A stretch of DNA of 64,000 nt from Massilia endophytica (GTDB taxonomy: Bacteria > Pseudomonadota > Gammaproteobacteria > Burkholderiales > Burkholderiaceae_D): contig NZ_CP088952.1 of assembly GCF_021165955.1 (NCBI RefSeq), positions 3,038,001 to 3,102,000 of the forward strand. Direction: 5' to 3'. The first letter of the stretch is position 1. Each line of letters opens with the position of its first letter. Below the pieces are notes generated by a model. The model ran no database searches, was not told where the DNA came from, and saw only the letters and a list, made by a program, of their open reading frames with translations. Below, in pieces: positions 49,609-60,343 of this stretch. Both the position numbers and the translations under genes were made by a program.

Positions 49609-52464
49609 TTATTTGGTGAGGATAAAGCCCTTCAGCTTCGAGAACGCCGTTTCGAGCAGCTCTTTCTGCTGCGCGTAGTGCTTGTCGTAGTAGCCGACAG
49701 CCGGCGAGGCGGAAGCGGGACGGCCGGCATACGCCAGGCGCTGGCCCGATTCCATCGATTCGAAGATGTTGTGCTGGATCTGGAACCAAGGGCCCTGGTT
49801 CTGCGGCTCGTCCTGCGCCCACACCACTTCCGTCGCGTTCGGGAACTTCTTCAGTTCGGCGGCGAAGGCCTTGTGCGGGAACGGGTACAGCTGCTCGATA
49901 CGCACGATGGCGGTATCGGTCTGGCCGCGGGTCTTGCGGGCGTTGGCCAGGTCGTAATACACCTTGCCGGAGCAGGCGATCACGCGCTTGACCTTCTTGG
50001 CGTCGATTTTCTCGTCGACTTCACCGATCACGGTCTGGAAGGCGCCCTTGGCCAGTTCGGCCAGCGGGGAGCCTGCATCCTTGTTACGCAGCAGCGATTT
50101 CGGGGTCAGCACGACCAGCGGCTTGCGGAACTGGCGCACCATCTGGCGGCGCAGCAGGTGGAAGATCTGCGATGCGGTGGTCGGCTGCACCACCTGCATA
50201 TTGTTGTCCGCGCACAGCTGCAGGAAGCGCTCGGGGCGTGCGGAGGAGTGCTCCGGACCCTGGCCTTCGTAGCCGTGCGGCAGCAGCATCACGAGGCCGG
50301 AGGCGCGGCCCCACTTCACTTCGCCGGAGCTGATGAACTGGTCGATCACGACCTGGGCGCCGTTGACGAAGTCGCCGAACTGGGCTTCCCAGATGGTCAG
50401 GGTGTTCGGCTCGGCGGTCGAGTAGCCGTATTCGAAGCCCAGCACCGCCTCTTCGGACAGCACGGAGTCGATCACGGTGAACGGCGCCTGGCCTTCGGAG
50501 ATGTTCTGCAGCGGCACGTAGGTGCCCGCATCCCAGCGCTCGCGATTCTGGTCGTGCAGCACGGCGTGGCGGTGGGTGAAGGTGCCGCGGCCCGCGTCCT
50601 GGCCGGTCAGGCGCACGGCGTAGCCGGAGGACACCAGGGAAGCGTAGGCGAGGTGTTCGCCCATGCCCCAGTCCAGGTTCAGCTCACCACGGCCCATGGC
50701 AGCGCGGTCGGCCAGCACTTTCTCGACCAGGGAGTGCACCTTGAAGCCTTCCGGCACGGTGGTGACGCGGGTGGCCAGGCGTTTCAGTTCCGTCAGCGGC
50801 ACGGCGGTATCGGCCGCGTCGGTCCACTTGCGGTTCAGGAAGGGCAGCCAGTCCACGGCGAACTTGTTCTTGAAGTTCGAGATGACCGGATCGACCGTGT
50901 GCTTGCCGGCGTCCATGGCGGCGCGGTAGGCGGCCACCATCTGGTCGCCGCCGTCGGCCGCGATCACGCCCTGGGCGGCCAGCTTGTCCGCGTACAGCTT
51001 GCGGGTGCCTGGGTGCTGGGCGATCTTCTTGTACATCAGCGGCTGGGTCAGTGCAGGCGTGTCCTGCTCGTTGTGGCCCAGTTTGCGGTAGCAGATGATG
51101 TCGACCACGATGTCCTTCTGGAACTGCACGCGGTAGTCCAGGGCGATCTGCGAGGCCAGCACCACGGCTTCAGGGTCGTCGGCGTTCACGTGCAGCACCG
51201 GGGCTTCGATCATCTTCACGACGTCGGAGCAGTAGATGGTGGAGCGCGCGTCGCGCGGATCCGAGGTGGTGAAGCCGATCTGGTTGTTGATCACGATGTG
51301 AACCGTGCCGCCCGTGCCGTAGCCGCGGGTCTGCGCCAGGTTCAGGGTTTCCATCACGACGCCCTGGCCAGCGAAGGCGGCGTCGCCGTGCACCAGGATC
51401 GGCAGCACCTGCGCGCCGGCCTTGTCGCCGCGGCGGTCCATGCGGGCCTTGACGGAGCCTTCCACCACCGGATTCACGATCTCCAGGTGGGAAGGGTTGA
51501 ACGCCAGCGACAGGTGCACAGGGCCGCCTGCGGTAGCGATGTCGGAGGAGAAGCCCTGGTGGTATTTCACGTCGCCAGCCGGCAGGTCGTCGGCGTGCTT
51601 GCCCTCGAACTCCTCGAACAGGTCCTTGGGCGCCTTGCCCAGGGTGTTCACCAGCACGTTCAGGCGGCCGCGGTGGGCCATGCCGATCACGATTTCCTGC
51701 ACGCCCTTCTCGCCGGCGCGCTGGATGATCTCGTCGATGGAGGCGATGAAGGTCTCGCCGCCTTCCAGCGAGAAGCGCTTCTGGCCGACGTACTTGGTGT
51801 GGAGGTAGCGCTCCAGGCCTTCGGCCGCGGTCAGGCGCTCCAGGATGTGCTTCTTCTTCTCGGGCGTGAAGTTCGGGGTCGAGCGGATCGACTCGAGGCG
51901 CTCCTGCAGCCAGCGCTTCTCGGCCGGGTCGGAGATGTACATGAACTCGGCGCCGATGGAGCGGGTGTAGGTGTCGCGCAGGAAGTTGGTCAGGTCGCGC
52001 AGGGACGCGGTCTCCGGACCGAAGTAGGTATTGCTGATATTGAACACGGTGTCCATATCGGCGTCGGTGAAGCCGTACGATGCAGGCTCCAGCTCAGGAA
52101 TATTGGGACGTTCCTGGCGCTGCAGCGGGTCCAGGTTGGCCCAGCGCGAGCCCAGGTAGCGGTAGGCGGCGATCAGCTGGGTGGCGGCCACGCGCTTGCG
52201 GCCCATTTCGGCGTCGCCCGAGGCCGTCACGGTGCGGATCGGGCCCTGCTTCGCGCGTTCGGCGAAGGAGGCGATCACGGAGGCGTGGGCCACGTCGGGT
52301 TTGTTGGAGCCGTCGACGGCCGGCACGTGCTGCATGGCGTCGAAATAGGCGCGCCAGTTGTCTGGCACGGAACCTGGGTTGGCCAGATACGCCTCGTAGA
52401 GTTCTTCTACGTACGGCGCATTCCCACCAAACAGGTAGGAGTTGGACGTGAGTTGCTGCATCAT
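49609..52464 (-). CDS. sucA: 2-oxoglutarate dehydrogenase E1 component
   Basis: This 951-residue thiamine-diphosphate enzyme decarboxylates 2-oxoglutarate and succinylates the E2 lipoyl group. The N terminus SNSYLFGGNAPYVEELYEAYLANP is the E2-binding helix. IGMAHRGRLNVLVN and GDAAFAGQGVVMETLNL (GDxxFxxQG) mark the ThDP site, and LLPHGYEGQGPEHSSARPERFLQ is the family signature of the second half. Two adjacent ATGs are available at 52464 and 52461, after AAGGTGAG. A candidate promoter is at 52608-52637. Confidence 0.97.
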   Translation of the reverse strand: MMQQLTSNSYLFGGNAPYVEELYEAYLANPGSVPDNWRAYFDAMQHVPAVDGSNKPDVAHASVIASFAERAKQGPIRTVTASGDAEMGRKRVAATQLIAAYRYLGSRWANLDPLQRQERPNIPELEPASYGFTDADMDTVFNISNTYFGPETASLRDLTNFLRDTYTRSIGAEFMYISDPAEKRWLQERLESIRSTPNFTPEKKKHILERLTAAEGLERYLHTKYVGQKRFSLEGGETFIASIDEIIQRAGEKGVQEIVIGMAHRGRLNVLVNTLGKAPKDLFEEFEGKHADDLPAGDVKYHQGFSSDIATAGGPVHLSLAFNPSHLEIVNPVVEGSVKARMDRRGDKAGAQVLPILVHGDAAFAGQGVVMETLNLAQTRGYGTGGTVHIVINNQIGFTTSDPRDARSTIYCSDVVKMIEAPVLHVNADDPEAVVLASQIALDYRVQFQKDIVVDIICYRKLGHNEQDTPALTQPLMYKKIAQHPGTRKLYADKLAAQGVIAADGGDQMVAAYRAAMDAGKHTVDPVISNFKNKFAVDWLPFLNRKWTDAADTAVPLTELKRLATRVTTVPEGFKVHSLVEKVLADRAAMGRGELNLDWGMGEHLAYASLVSSGYAVRLTGQDAGRGTFTHRHAVLHDQNRERWDAGTYVPLQNISEGQAPFTVIDSVLSEEAVLGFEYGYSTAEPNTLTIWEAQFGDFVNGAQVVIDQFISSGEVKWGRASGLVMLLPHGYEGQGPEHSSARPERFLQLCADNNMQVVQPTTASQIFHLLRRQMVRQFRKPLVVLTPKSLLRNKDAGSPLAELAKGAFQTVIGEVDEKIDAKKVKRVIACSGKVYYDLANARKTRGQTDTAIVRIEQLYPFPHKAFAAELKKFPNATEVVWAQDEPQNQGPWFQIQHNIFESMESGQRLAYAGRPASASPAVGYYDKHYAQQKELLETAFSKLKGFILTK

Positions 52465-52607
52465 TCTTGCTCACCTTTCTTCGCGCTTCGCGAGGAATTA
52501 GCGGGTTAGTCTAACCTTCCGCGACACGGCCTGACCGGTTAGCGGATTGCACATCAAGTTGTGGGGGAAGGGCTGTGGTACTTTTCTCGTTACAAAAACG
52601 GTTGTTT

Positions 52608-52637
52608 AGGATAGCACGCGGCATTGTATACGGACAA
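52608..52637 (-). promoter_or_regulatory. Candidate sigma-70 promoter for sucA
   Basis: On the minus strand TTGTCC (52632-52637) and TATCCT (52608-52613) are separated by 18 bases. Each matches the consensus at four of six positions. It would give a leader of about 135 bases before sucA. Confidence 0.4.
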
Positions 52638-52708
52638 CCGCCGCGTGAGGAAAAATAGGCAGTCCCGGCCATCCTGCAATGCCGGAAAATTAACATTTCG
52701 CGGCCCGG

Positions 52709-52739
52709 CTAGACATTTTGATCTAGATAATTTATTCTA
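52709..52739. promoter_or_regulatory. Candidate autoregulatory operator of the BlaI-type gene
   Basis: CTAGA-N8-TCTAG (52709-52726) overlaps TAGA-N8-TCTA (52724-52739), so three half-sites follow each other at a 12-14 base step. The block ends 30 bases before the repressor start. BlaI/CopY-type proteins bind such short symmetrical sites as dimers. Confidence 0.4.
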
Positions 52740-52769
52740 CTTCCATCCCCTCCCCTTGAGAGATGCGCC

Positions 52770-53156
52770 ATGAGCACCCCTGCCCTGCCGAAACCGACCG
52801 CCGCCGAACTGGAGATGCTGCGCCTGCTGTTCGCCCTCGGCCCGTCCACCGCGCGCCAGGTGCACCAGGCTGCCCTGGACAATAAACCTGAGACCACCTA
52901 CGCCAATGTGCTGCGCCAGCTCCAGCTGATGCACGCCAAAGGCCTGCTCACGCGCGACGAAAGCCAGCGTGCCCACGTCTATGCGCCCGCCCAGGAACAG
53001 GAGTCGGTGCAGACCAATCTGCTCAAGGAACTCATCCATAAAGCCTTCGCGGGCTCGGGCAAGGCCCTCGTGCTGGCCGCGCTCAAAGGCGGCCATGTCA
53101 GCGCCAAGGAAAGGGCCGAAATCCAGGCCCTCCTGGACGAAGACCCTGAAAAATAA
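52770..53156 (+). CDS. BlaI/MecI/CopY-type transcriptional repressor
   Basis: This 128-residue winged-helix protein has the family pattern PTAAELEMLRLLFALGPSTARQVHQAA, then TTYANVLRQLQLMHAKGLLTRDE (recognition helix and wing) and a C-terminal dimerisation half. Classical BlaI/MecI proteins are cleaved by an M56 membrane protease; no such BlaR-like gene is next to it, so it is an orphan in this window. It is followed 150 bases later by the GGDEF-EAL gene on the same strand. Confidence 0.88.
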   Translation: MSTPALPKPTAAELEMLRLLFALGPSTARQVHQAALDNKPETTYANVLRQLQLMHAKGLLTRDESQRAHVYAPAQEQESVQTNLLKELIHKAFAGSGKALVLAALKGGHVSAKERAEIQALLDEDPEK

Positions 53157-53306
53157 GGCTTCCGGGCTCAGCAGTTGACCAATTGGACGGCGCTCCCCCG
53201 CCCTTTCATGCACACTATCCACATGAAATGAACGACGCCTGCCTGCCGGGAGCAGCCGCCGTGGCCGTTACTCCGGCATATAAGACCAATCATTCAGGGG
53301 AGCGGT

Positions 53307-55370
53307 ATGAGCGAAAGCGGGCAGGAGCCGGCCGTCGCGGTCGGGGCTTTGCCTCTACGGGACATCATGAACTTGCTTGTAGGCACTTTCTATGTTCTCG
53401 ACGAGGCCGGCTACTTCGTTTTGTGGAACGAAAAGGTTGAACAGCTGACCGGCTTCGGTCCCGAACAGCTGCGCGGCATGCACATGCTGGAGCTCTTTCC
53501 GGCGGAAGAAAAGCCCAGGGTCGCCCGCGCCTTCTGCGCCGTGTTCCAGCAGGACGAAAAGATCCAGCTCGAAGCTTGGATACGCCTCAAGGGCGAACTC
53601 GTTCCCTATCTGTTCTGGGGCGCGCGCATGCGGGCCGGAGAGACCATGTACATGTTCGGCATGGGCATGGACCTCTCCGCCCCGCACCGCCAGCAGTCGG
53701 CCCTGGACCTGCGCGAGCGCGCGCTGCACGCCGCCAGCAACGGCATCGTCATCACCCGGCACGATGGCATGAACAATCCCATCGAATACGTCAATCCGGC
53801 CTTCGAGCGCATCACCGGCTACAGCGCCGAGGAAGCGCTGGGGCGCGATTCGGGCTTCATGGCCATCCCCGGCATCGACGAGGAACAGCGCGGCATCCTC
53901 GCCGCCGCCATCGCCGCCCAGCGCCCGGCCAGCGTGACCTTCCGCAACCACCGCAAGAACGGCGAGGTGTTCTGGAACCACCTGACCATCACCCCCGTGA
54001 GCGACCGCAACCGCCAGGTCACGCACTACATCGGCATCATCGAGGACATCACGGCCCTCAAGGTGCGCACCGCCGAGCTTGAGCACCAGGTGACGCACGA
54101 TCCCCTGACCAACCTGGCCAACCGCATCCTCCTGCGCGACCGCCTGGAGCAGGCCATTCACGCCGCCCAGCGCAACCAGCACCTGGTGGCCACCATCCTC
54201 ATGGACCTGAACAAGTTCAAGGAGATCAACGACACGCTCGGCCACGCGGCGGGCGACCATGTGCTGCGCGAAGTGGCCAGCCGCCTGCAGTCGGCGGTGC
54301 GCGAGAGCGATACCGTGGCGCGCCTGGGCGGGGACGAATTCGTGCTGGTGCTGGCCAACCAGCCCTCCTTCCGTTTCACCCTGCAGATGATCGAGCGCGT
54401 CCGCCGCGCCATGGCTCCGGAAATGGACATCGACGGCCGCCCTCTGGCCGTGGGCGCCAGCATGGGCGTGGCGCTCTATCCCAGCGACGCCCTCGGCGCC
54501 AGCGAACTGCTGCACGCCGCCGACACGGCCATGTACGAGGGCAAGCACGGCGGCCCGGATGCGGTGCACTTCTACTCGCCCGCCATCGCCTCCAGTTCCG
54601 CCGCCCGCCAGCGCATGGAGCACGCGCTCAAGGAGGCCCTGGAGCGCGACGACCTCTATCTGCTCTTCCAGCCGGACGTGTGCATCACCTCCGGCCGCAT
54701 CCTCGGCCTGGAGGCTCTGCTGCGCTGGCGCCATCCCGAGCGCGGCGAGCTGCTGCCCGCGGACTTCCTGCCCGAGGCCGAGGAGAACGGCCTCATTGTG
54801 CCCCTGGGGCGGCGCGTGCTGGAGGAGGTGTGCGACACCCTGCACCACCTGGCGCAGCTGGGCTTTCCCGACCTGCCCATCTCCCTCAACGCCTCCGGGC
54901 GCGAGATCAGCCAGCGTGATTACCTGCCCCATATTGCGCGCCGGGTCGCCCACCACGGCGTCAAGCCGAGCAGCCTGGCGGTGGAGGTGAGGGAGGAGCA
55001 GCTGGTGAACAATATGGCTCAGGCCAAGCGCCTGGCGGACGGCATGAGCGAGCTGGGAATCAAGCTCTCGGTGGACGATTTCGGCGCCGGGCTGTCCAAC
55101 CTCAGCTACCTGCAGGAGCTGCCGGTCAGCCAGCTCAAGCTCGCGCGCCGCTCGGTCAGCAATCTGAGCCAGGGCAACGGCAGCTGGGCGCTCGCCAAAA
55201 CCATGCTGGACATCGGCCACAACCTGAACATCCGCGTGGTGGCCACGGGGGTGGAAACCCAGTCCCAGCACGACTTCCTGGCCGCCAACGGCTGCTCCAG
55301 CATCCAGGGCAACTACGTCAGCCGCCCCATGAGCCGCCCGGCCCTGGACCGCTGGCTTACTGCACAATGA
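53307..55370 (+). CDS. PAS-PAS-GGDEF-EAL signalling protein with a degenerate EAL site
   Basis: This 687-residue cytoplasmic protein has two PAS domains (about residues 15-130 and 140-255, with EYVNPAFERITGYSAEEALG in the second), a GGDEF domain (RLGGDEF near 350) and an EAL domain (about 430-685). The GGDEF site is intact and has an RxxD inhibitory site (RESD) five residues before it, so c-di-GMP synthesis is likely. The EAL domain keeps EALLRW, NAS, DDFG and QG but has ATGVET where AEGVET is needed, and KLAR in place of KIDR. It therefore probably binds c-di-GMP without cutting it. No membrane segment is present. Confidence 0.92.
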   Translation: MSESGQEPAVAVGALPLRDIMNLLVGTFYVLDEAGYFVLWNEKVEQLTGFGPEQLRGMHMLELFPAEEKPRVARAFCAVFQQDEKIQLEAWIRLKGELVPYLFWGARMRAGETMYMFGMGMDLSAPHRQQSALDLRERALHAASNGIVITRHDGMNNPIEYVNPAFERITGYSAEEALGRDSGFMAIPGIDEEQRGILAAAIAAQRPASVTFRNHRKNGEVFWNHLTITPVSDRNRQVTHYIGIIEDITALKVRTAELEHQVTHDPLTNLANRILLRDRLEQAIHAAQRNQHLVATILMDLNKFKEINDTLGHAAGDHVLREVASRLQSAVRESDTVARLGGDEFVLVLANQPSFRFTLQMIERVRRAMAPEMDIDGRPLAVGASMGVALYPSDALGASELLHAADTAMYEGKHGGPDAVHFYSPAIASSSAARQRMEHALKEALERDDLYLLFQPDVCITSGRILGLEALLRWRHPERGELLPADFLPEAEENGLIVPLGRRVLEEVCDTLHHLAQLGFPDLPISLNASGREISQRDYLPHIARRVAHHGVKPSSLAVEVREEQLVNNMAQAKRLADGMSELGIKLSVDDFGAGLSNLSYLQELPVSQLKLARRSVSNLSQGNGSWALAKTMLDIGHNLNIRVVATGVETQSQHDFLAANGCSSIQGNYVSRPMSRPALDRWLTAQ

Positions 55371-55396
55371 AAAAAGCGGGCCGCAGCCCGCTTTTT
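55371..55396. terminator. Bidirectional intrinsic terminator
   Basis: AAAAAGCGGG (55371-55380) and CCCGCTTTTT (55387-55396) form a perfect 10-bp stem with a 6-base loop. It separates the convergent GGDEF-EAL and gltA genes. Confidence 0.9.
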
Positions 55397-55415
55397 CCAT
55401 GCGCGAGGCATGGGA

Positions 55416-56720
55416 TTACTTGCGGTCCTTCAGCGGCGGCACGTTGCGCACCGGGGAGCCGATGAAGAGCTGGCGCGGACGGCCGATCTTCTGCTCCGGA
55501 TCGGCGATCATCTCGTTCCACTGGGCGATCCAGCCGATGGTGCGGGCCATCGCGAAGATGCCGGTGAACAGGGACACAGGGATGCCCAGCGCCGACTGCA
55601 CGATGCCCGAGTAGAAGTCCACGTTCGGGTACAGCTTGCGCGACACGAAGTATTCGTCGTTCAGGGCGATCTTTTCCAGTTCCATCGCGAGCTTGAACAG
55701 CGGGTCGTCCTGCAGGCCCAGTTCGTTCAGCACTTCGTGGCAGGTCTCGCGCATCAGCTTCGCGCGCGGGTCGAAGTTCTTGTACACGCGGTGGCCGAAG
55801 CCCATCAGCTTGACGCCGGAGTTCTTGTCCTTCACCTTGGCGATGAAGTCGGGGATGTTCTCGACCGAGCCGATTTCCTTCAGCATGGTCAGCGCCGCTT
55901 CGTTCGCGCCGCCGTGGGCAGGGCCCCACAGGCAGGCGATGCCGGCAGCGATACAGGCGAAGGGGTTGGCGCCCGAGGAACCGGCCAGGCGCACGGTGGA
56001 GGTGGAGGCGTTCTGCTCGTGGTCCGCATGCAGGATCAGGATGCGGTCCAGGGCGCGCACCAGCACGTCGTTGACCTTGTACTCTTCGCAGGGATTGCCG
56101 AACATCATGCGCATGAAGTTCGCGCTGTACGACAGGTCGTTGCGCGGGTACATGAAGGGCTGGCCGATGGAGTACTTGTAGGCCATGGCGACCAGGGTCG
56201 GCATCTTGGCGATCAGGCGGATCGCGGAGATCTCGCGCTGCTTGGCGTCGTTGATGTCCAGCGAGTCGTGGTAGAAGGACGCCAGCGCGCCCACCGTGCC
56301 CACCAGCACCGACATCGGGTGCGCGTCGCGGCGGAAGCCGCGGAAGAAGAACTGCATCTGCTCGTGGACCATGGTGTGCTTAGTCACGGTGTCCACGAAT
56401 TCGCTCTTCTGCGCGGCGTTCGGCAGTTCGCCGTTCAGCAGCAGGTAGCAGGTTTCCATGAAGTCGGCGTTCACGGCCAGCTGCTCGATCGGGTAGCCGC
56501 GGTACTGCAGCTCGCCCTTGTCGCCGTCGATGTAGGTGATCGTCGAGTTGCACGAGGCGGTGGACATGAAGCCCGGATCGTAGGTGAACTTGCCGGTGCC
56601 CGCGTACAGCTTGCGGATATCGATCACGTCCGGACCAACCGTGCCCTTGTAGATCGGGAATTCGACCGATGGGCTGCCGTCGGAGAACGACAGTGTGGCT
56701 TTGTTATCAGAGATGTTCAT
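55416..56720 (-). CDS. gltA: Citrate synthase (type II, hexameric)
   Basis: This 434-residue enzyme condenses oxaloacetate and acetyl-CoA. The catalytic histidines and aspartate are in HADHEQNASTSTVRLAGSSG (about 265), GPAHGGANEAAL (about 305) and in the region around GFGHRVYKNFDPRA (about 345-360). The length and the beta-rich N-terminal extension mark the NADH-sensitive type II enzyme. It is only 42 bases downstream of sdhE on the same strand and is probably read from the sdh promoter. Confidence 0.97.
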   Translation of the reverse strand: MNISDNKATLSFSDGSPSVEFPIYKGTVGPDVIDIRKLYAGTGKFTYDPGFMSTASCNSTITYIDGDKGELQYRGYPIEQLAVNADFMETCYLLLNGELPNAAQKSEFVDTVTKHTMVHEQMQFFFRGFRRDAHPMSVLVGTVGALASFYHDSLDINDAKQREISAIRLIAKMPTLVAMAYKYSIGQPFMYPRNDLSYSANFMRMMFGNPCEEYKVNDVLVRALDRILILHADHEQNASTSTVRLAGSSGANPFACIAAGIACLWGPAHGGANEAALTMLKEIGSVENIPDFIAKVKDKNSGVKLMGFGHRVYKNFDPRAKLMRETCHEVLNELGLQDDPLFKLAMELEKIALNDEYFVSRKLYPNVDFYSGIVQSALGIPVSLFTGIFAMARTIGWIAQWNEMIADPEQKIGRPRQLFIGSPVRNVPPLKDRK

Positions 56721-56762
56721 GTGCTCTTCCTTTTCCTGGAGAGATGCGGCTATTAAAAAAAA

Positions 56763-57044
56763 TCAGGCGCGGCGCAGGCGTGCCAGCAATGCGTGCACAT
56801 GCGGCAGATCGATCTCGCCCTCCGGCTCCTTGCGGGCCAGCACCAGATCCATCAGCGCATTGTCCGACAAGTCGAGGAGCCGCGTGAACGCGTCCACTTC
56901 CTCGTCAGTCAATTCCGTTTCGTGCGCATCCAGAAAACGCGTCAGGATGATGTCGTTTTCCAGCAGGCCCCGCCGCGCACGCCAGCGCAGGCGCGCGCGG
57001 TTGGCGGGGTCCGACTGATGCGCAGGATGTTCCATTTGCGTCAT
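56763..57044 (-). CDS. sdhE: FAD assembly factor SdhE
   Basis: This 93-residue protein helps attach FAD covalently to SdhA. The family motif RGLLENDIIL (with the key RGxxE) is at residues about 24-33, preceded by RARLRWRAR. The ATG at 57044 overlaps the sdhB stop by one base (TGATG). A second ATG three codons later is possible. Its place after sdhB matches its role. Confidence 0.93.
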   Translation of the reverse strand: MTQMEHPAHQSDPANRARLRWRARRGLLENDIILTRFLDAHETELTDEEVDAFTRLLDLSDNALMDLVLARKEPEGEIDLPHVHALLARLRRA

Positions 57045-57754
57045 CAGATGGCGCGGCGGACCATCAGCTCCTTGATCTTGCCGATGGCCTTGTTCGGGTT
57101 CAGGCCTTTCGGGCACACGTCCACGCAGTTCATGATGGAGTGGCAGCGGAACAGGCGGTACGGGTCTTCCAGGTTGTCCAGGCGCTGGCCGGTGGCTTCG
57201 TCGCGCGAGTCGGCGATGAAGCGGTAGGCCTGCAGCAGGCCCGCAGGACCGACGAACTTGTCCGGGTTCCACCAGAAGGACGGGCAGGAGGTCGAGCAGC
57301 AGGCGCACAGGATGCACTCGTACAGGCCGTCCAGCTCTTCGCGCTCGGCGGGCGACTGCAGGCGCTCCTTCTCGGGCGGAATGGAGTCGTTGATCAGGAA
57401 GGGCTTGATCGAGTCGTACTGCTTGAAGAACTGGGTCATGTCCACGATCAGGTCGCGGATCACCGGCAGGCCTGGCAGAGGACGCAGCACGATAGGCTCG
57501 GTCAGCTCGTTCAGGTTGGTGGTGCAGGCCAGGCCGTTCTTGCCGTTGATGTTCATGGCGTCCGAACCGCACACGCCTTCGCGGCAGGAGCGGCGCAGGG
57601 CCAGGGAATCGTCCACGTCGGACTTGATGCGCTGCAGCGCATCCAGCAGCATCTTGTCGGTATCCTTCAGCTCGACCGTCAGGTCTTGCATGTAAGGCTT
57701 GGCGTCCTTGTCCGGATCGTAGCGGTAAATCTTGAATTTGAGAGTGCGTGGCAT
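57044..57754 (-). CDS. sdhB: Succinate dehydrogenase iron-sulfur subunit
   Basis: This 236-residue subunit carries three iron-sulfur clusters. The [2Fe-2S] cysteines are in SCREGVCGSDAMNINGKNGLAC (split over about 57-78). The [4Fe-4S] and [3Fe-4S] clusters are bound by CILCACCSTSCPSFWWN and CHSIMNCVDVCPKGLNP. It passes electrons from SdhA to ubiquinone. It is part of sdhCDABE. Confidence 0.98.
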   Translation of the reverse strand: MPRTLKFKIYRYDPDKDAKPYMQDLTVELKDTDKMLLDALQRIKSDVDDSLALRRSCREGVCGSDAMNINGKNGLACTTNLNELTEPIVLRPLPGLPVIRDLIVDMTQFFKQYDSIKPFLINDSIPPEKERLQSPAEREELDGLYECILCACCSTSCPSFWWNPDKFVGPAGLLQAYRFIADSRDEATGQRLDNLEDPYRLFRCHSIMNCVDVCPKGLNPNKAIGKIKELMVRRAI

Positions 57755-57770
57755 ATCTGTGAGCCCTTGC

Positions 57771-59549
<1,779 letters not shown>

Positions 59550-59552
59550 GAT

Positions 59553-59918
59553 TTACACACTCCAGAGAATCTGCACCGACCACACGGCACAAGCGATCAG
59601 CCAACCGATGGTGGCAATTTGCAGGGTCAGGCGGATGCCGACCGGCTTCACATAGTCCATCCAGATGTCGCGCATGCCCACCCAGGCGTGGTAGAACAGG
59701 CCCAGCAGGGTCACCATGCTGAAGAGCTTGAACCACTGCTTCGCGAACAGGCCGGCCCAGCCTTCATACGTGAAGTTGCTGCCGGTGAGGAAGGAAATCA
59801 GGAGGACGGCGGTGTAGATCACCATCAGGACGGCGGTCACGCGCTGGGCCAGCCAGTCCTTCACGCCATAGTGGGCGCCCACGACCAGGCGCTTCGGGCC
59901 GATATTGTTGTTAGCCAT
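59553..59918 (-). CDS. sdhD: Succinate dehydrogenase membrane anchor subunit
   Basis: This 121-residue protein has three transmembrane helices (about residues 25-45, 60-85 and 98-118). HAWVGMRDIWMDYVKP carries the haem-ligand histidine and the quinone-site residues. The ATG at 59918 starts MANNNIGPKRLVVGAHYG; the frame extends upstream into sdhC. It is 2 bases from the sdhC stop. Confidence 0.94.
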   Translation of the reverse strand: MANNNIGPKRLVVGAHYGVKDWLAQRVTAVLMVIYTAVLLISFLTGSNFTYEGWAGLFAKQWFKLFSMVTLLGLFYHAWVGMRDIWMDYVKPVGIRLTLQIATIGWLIACAVWSVQILWSV

Positions 59919-59920
59919 TT

Positions 59921-60343
59921 TTAGAACACTCCGAACAGTTTCAGGGCAACCAGGGCCGTTACGATCAGGCTGATCACCAGCACGGTGGCGGCGCTCTTGC
60001 GGGCCGAATCCTTGTCCAGGCCGACGTGGGTGTCCATGATCAGGTGGCGCACGCCCGCGCAGAAGTGCTGCATGTAGGCCCACACCAGGGCCAGGATGAC
60101 CAGCTTGGCGAACCAGTGGGAGGCGATGCCCTGGAAGTAGGCGAAGGAGATTTCGGATTGAATGCTCAGTTGCAGCAGGTACAGCACCACCGGCAGCAGC
60201 GCGAACATCAGGAAACCACTGATGCGGTGCAGGATGGAAACGACGCCGGCTAAAGGCAAGCGGTAGTTGGACAGTTCCAGGACATGGATGTTACGGAACT
60301 CCCGCCGTTCTTTTTTGGGTGCTCCCCTTACGGCTTCTGACAT
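59921..60343 (-). CDS. sdhC: Succinate dehydrogenase cytochrome b556 subunit
   Basis: This 140-residue subunit has three transmembrane helices (about 32-55, 75-98 and 115-138). The signature SILHRISGFLMFALLP contains the quinone-site serine and arginine, and HFCAGVRHLIMDTH contains the haem b histidine. It is the first gene of the sdh operon. The 178-base upstream region shared with the GntR gene carries a candidate operator (60448-60461). Confidence 0.95.
   Translation of the reverse strand: MSEAVRGAPKKERREFRNIHVLELSNYRLPLAGVVSILHRISGFLMFALLPVVLYLLQLSIQSEISFAYFQGIASHWFAKLVILALVWAYMQHFCAGVRHLIMDTHVGLDKDSARKSAATVLVISLIVTALVALKLFGVF

Larger units (their letters stand above)
52465..52769. other. 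305-base divergent intergenic region, sucA / BlaI-type repressor
   Basis: This gap holds the sucA ribosome-binding site, a GGTTAG-T-CTAACC palindrome (52504-52516), a candidate minus-strand promoter (52608-52637) and the paired TAGA/TCTA sites next to the BlaI-type gene (52709-52739). I see no small gene or RNA in it. Confidence 0.6.

Noticed and set aside
49678..52509. A 943-codon open frame opposite sucA
   Set aside because: sucA is certain on the minus strand; the opposing frame is a composition artefact with no domain.
53355..55400. A 681-codon frame opposite the GGDEF-EAL gene
   Set aside because: The plus-strand protein has intact PAS, GGDEF and EAL motifs. The antisense frame shows none.
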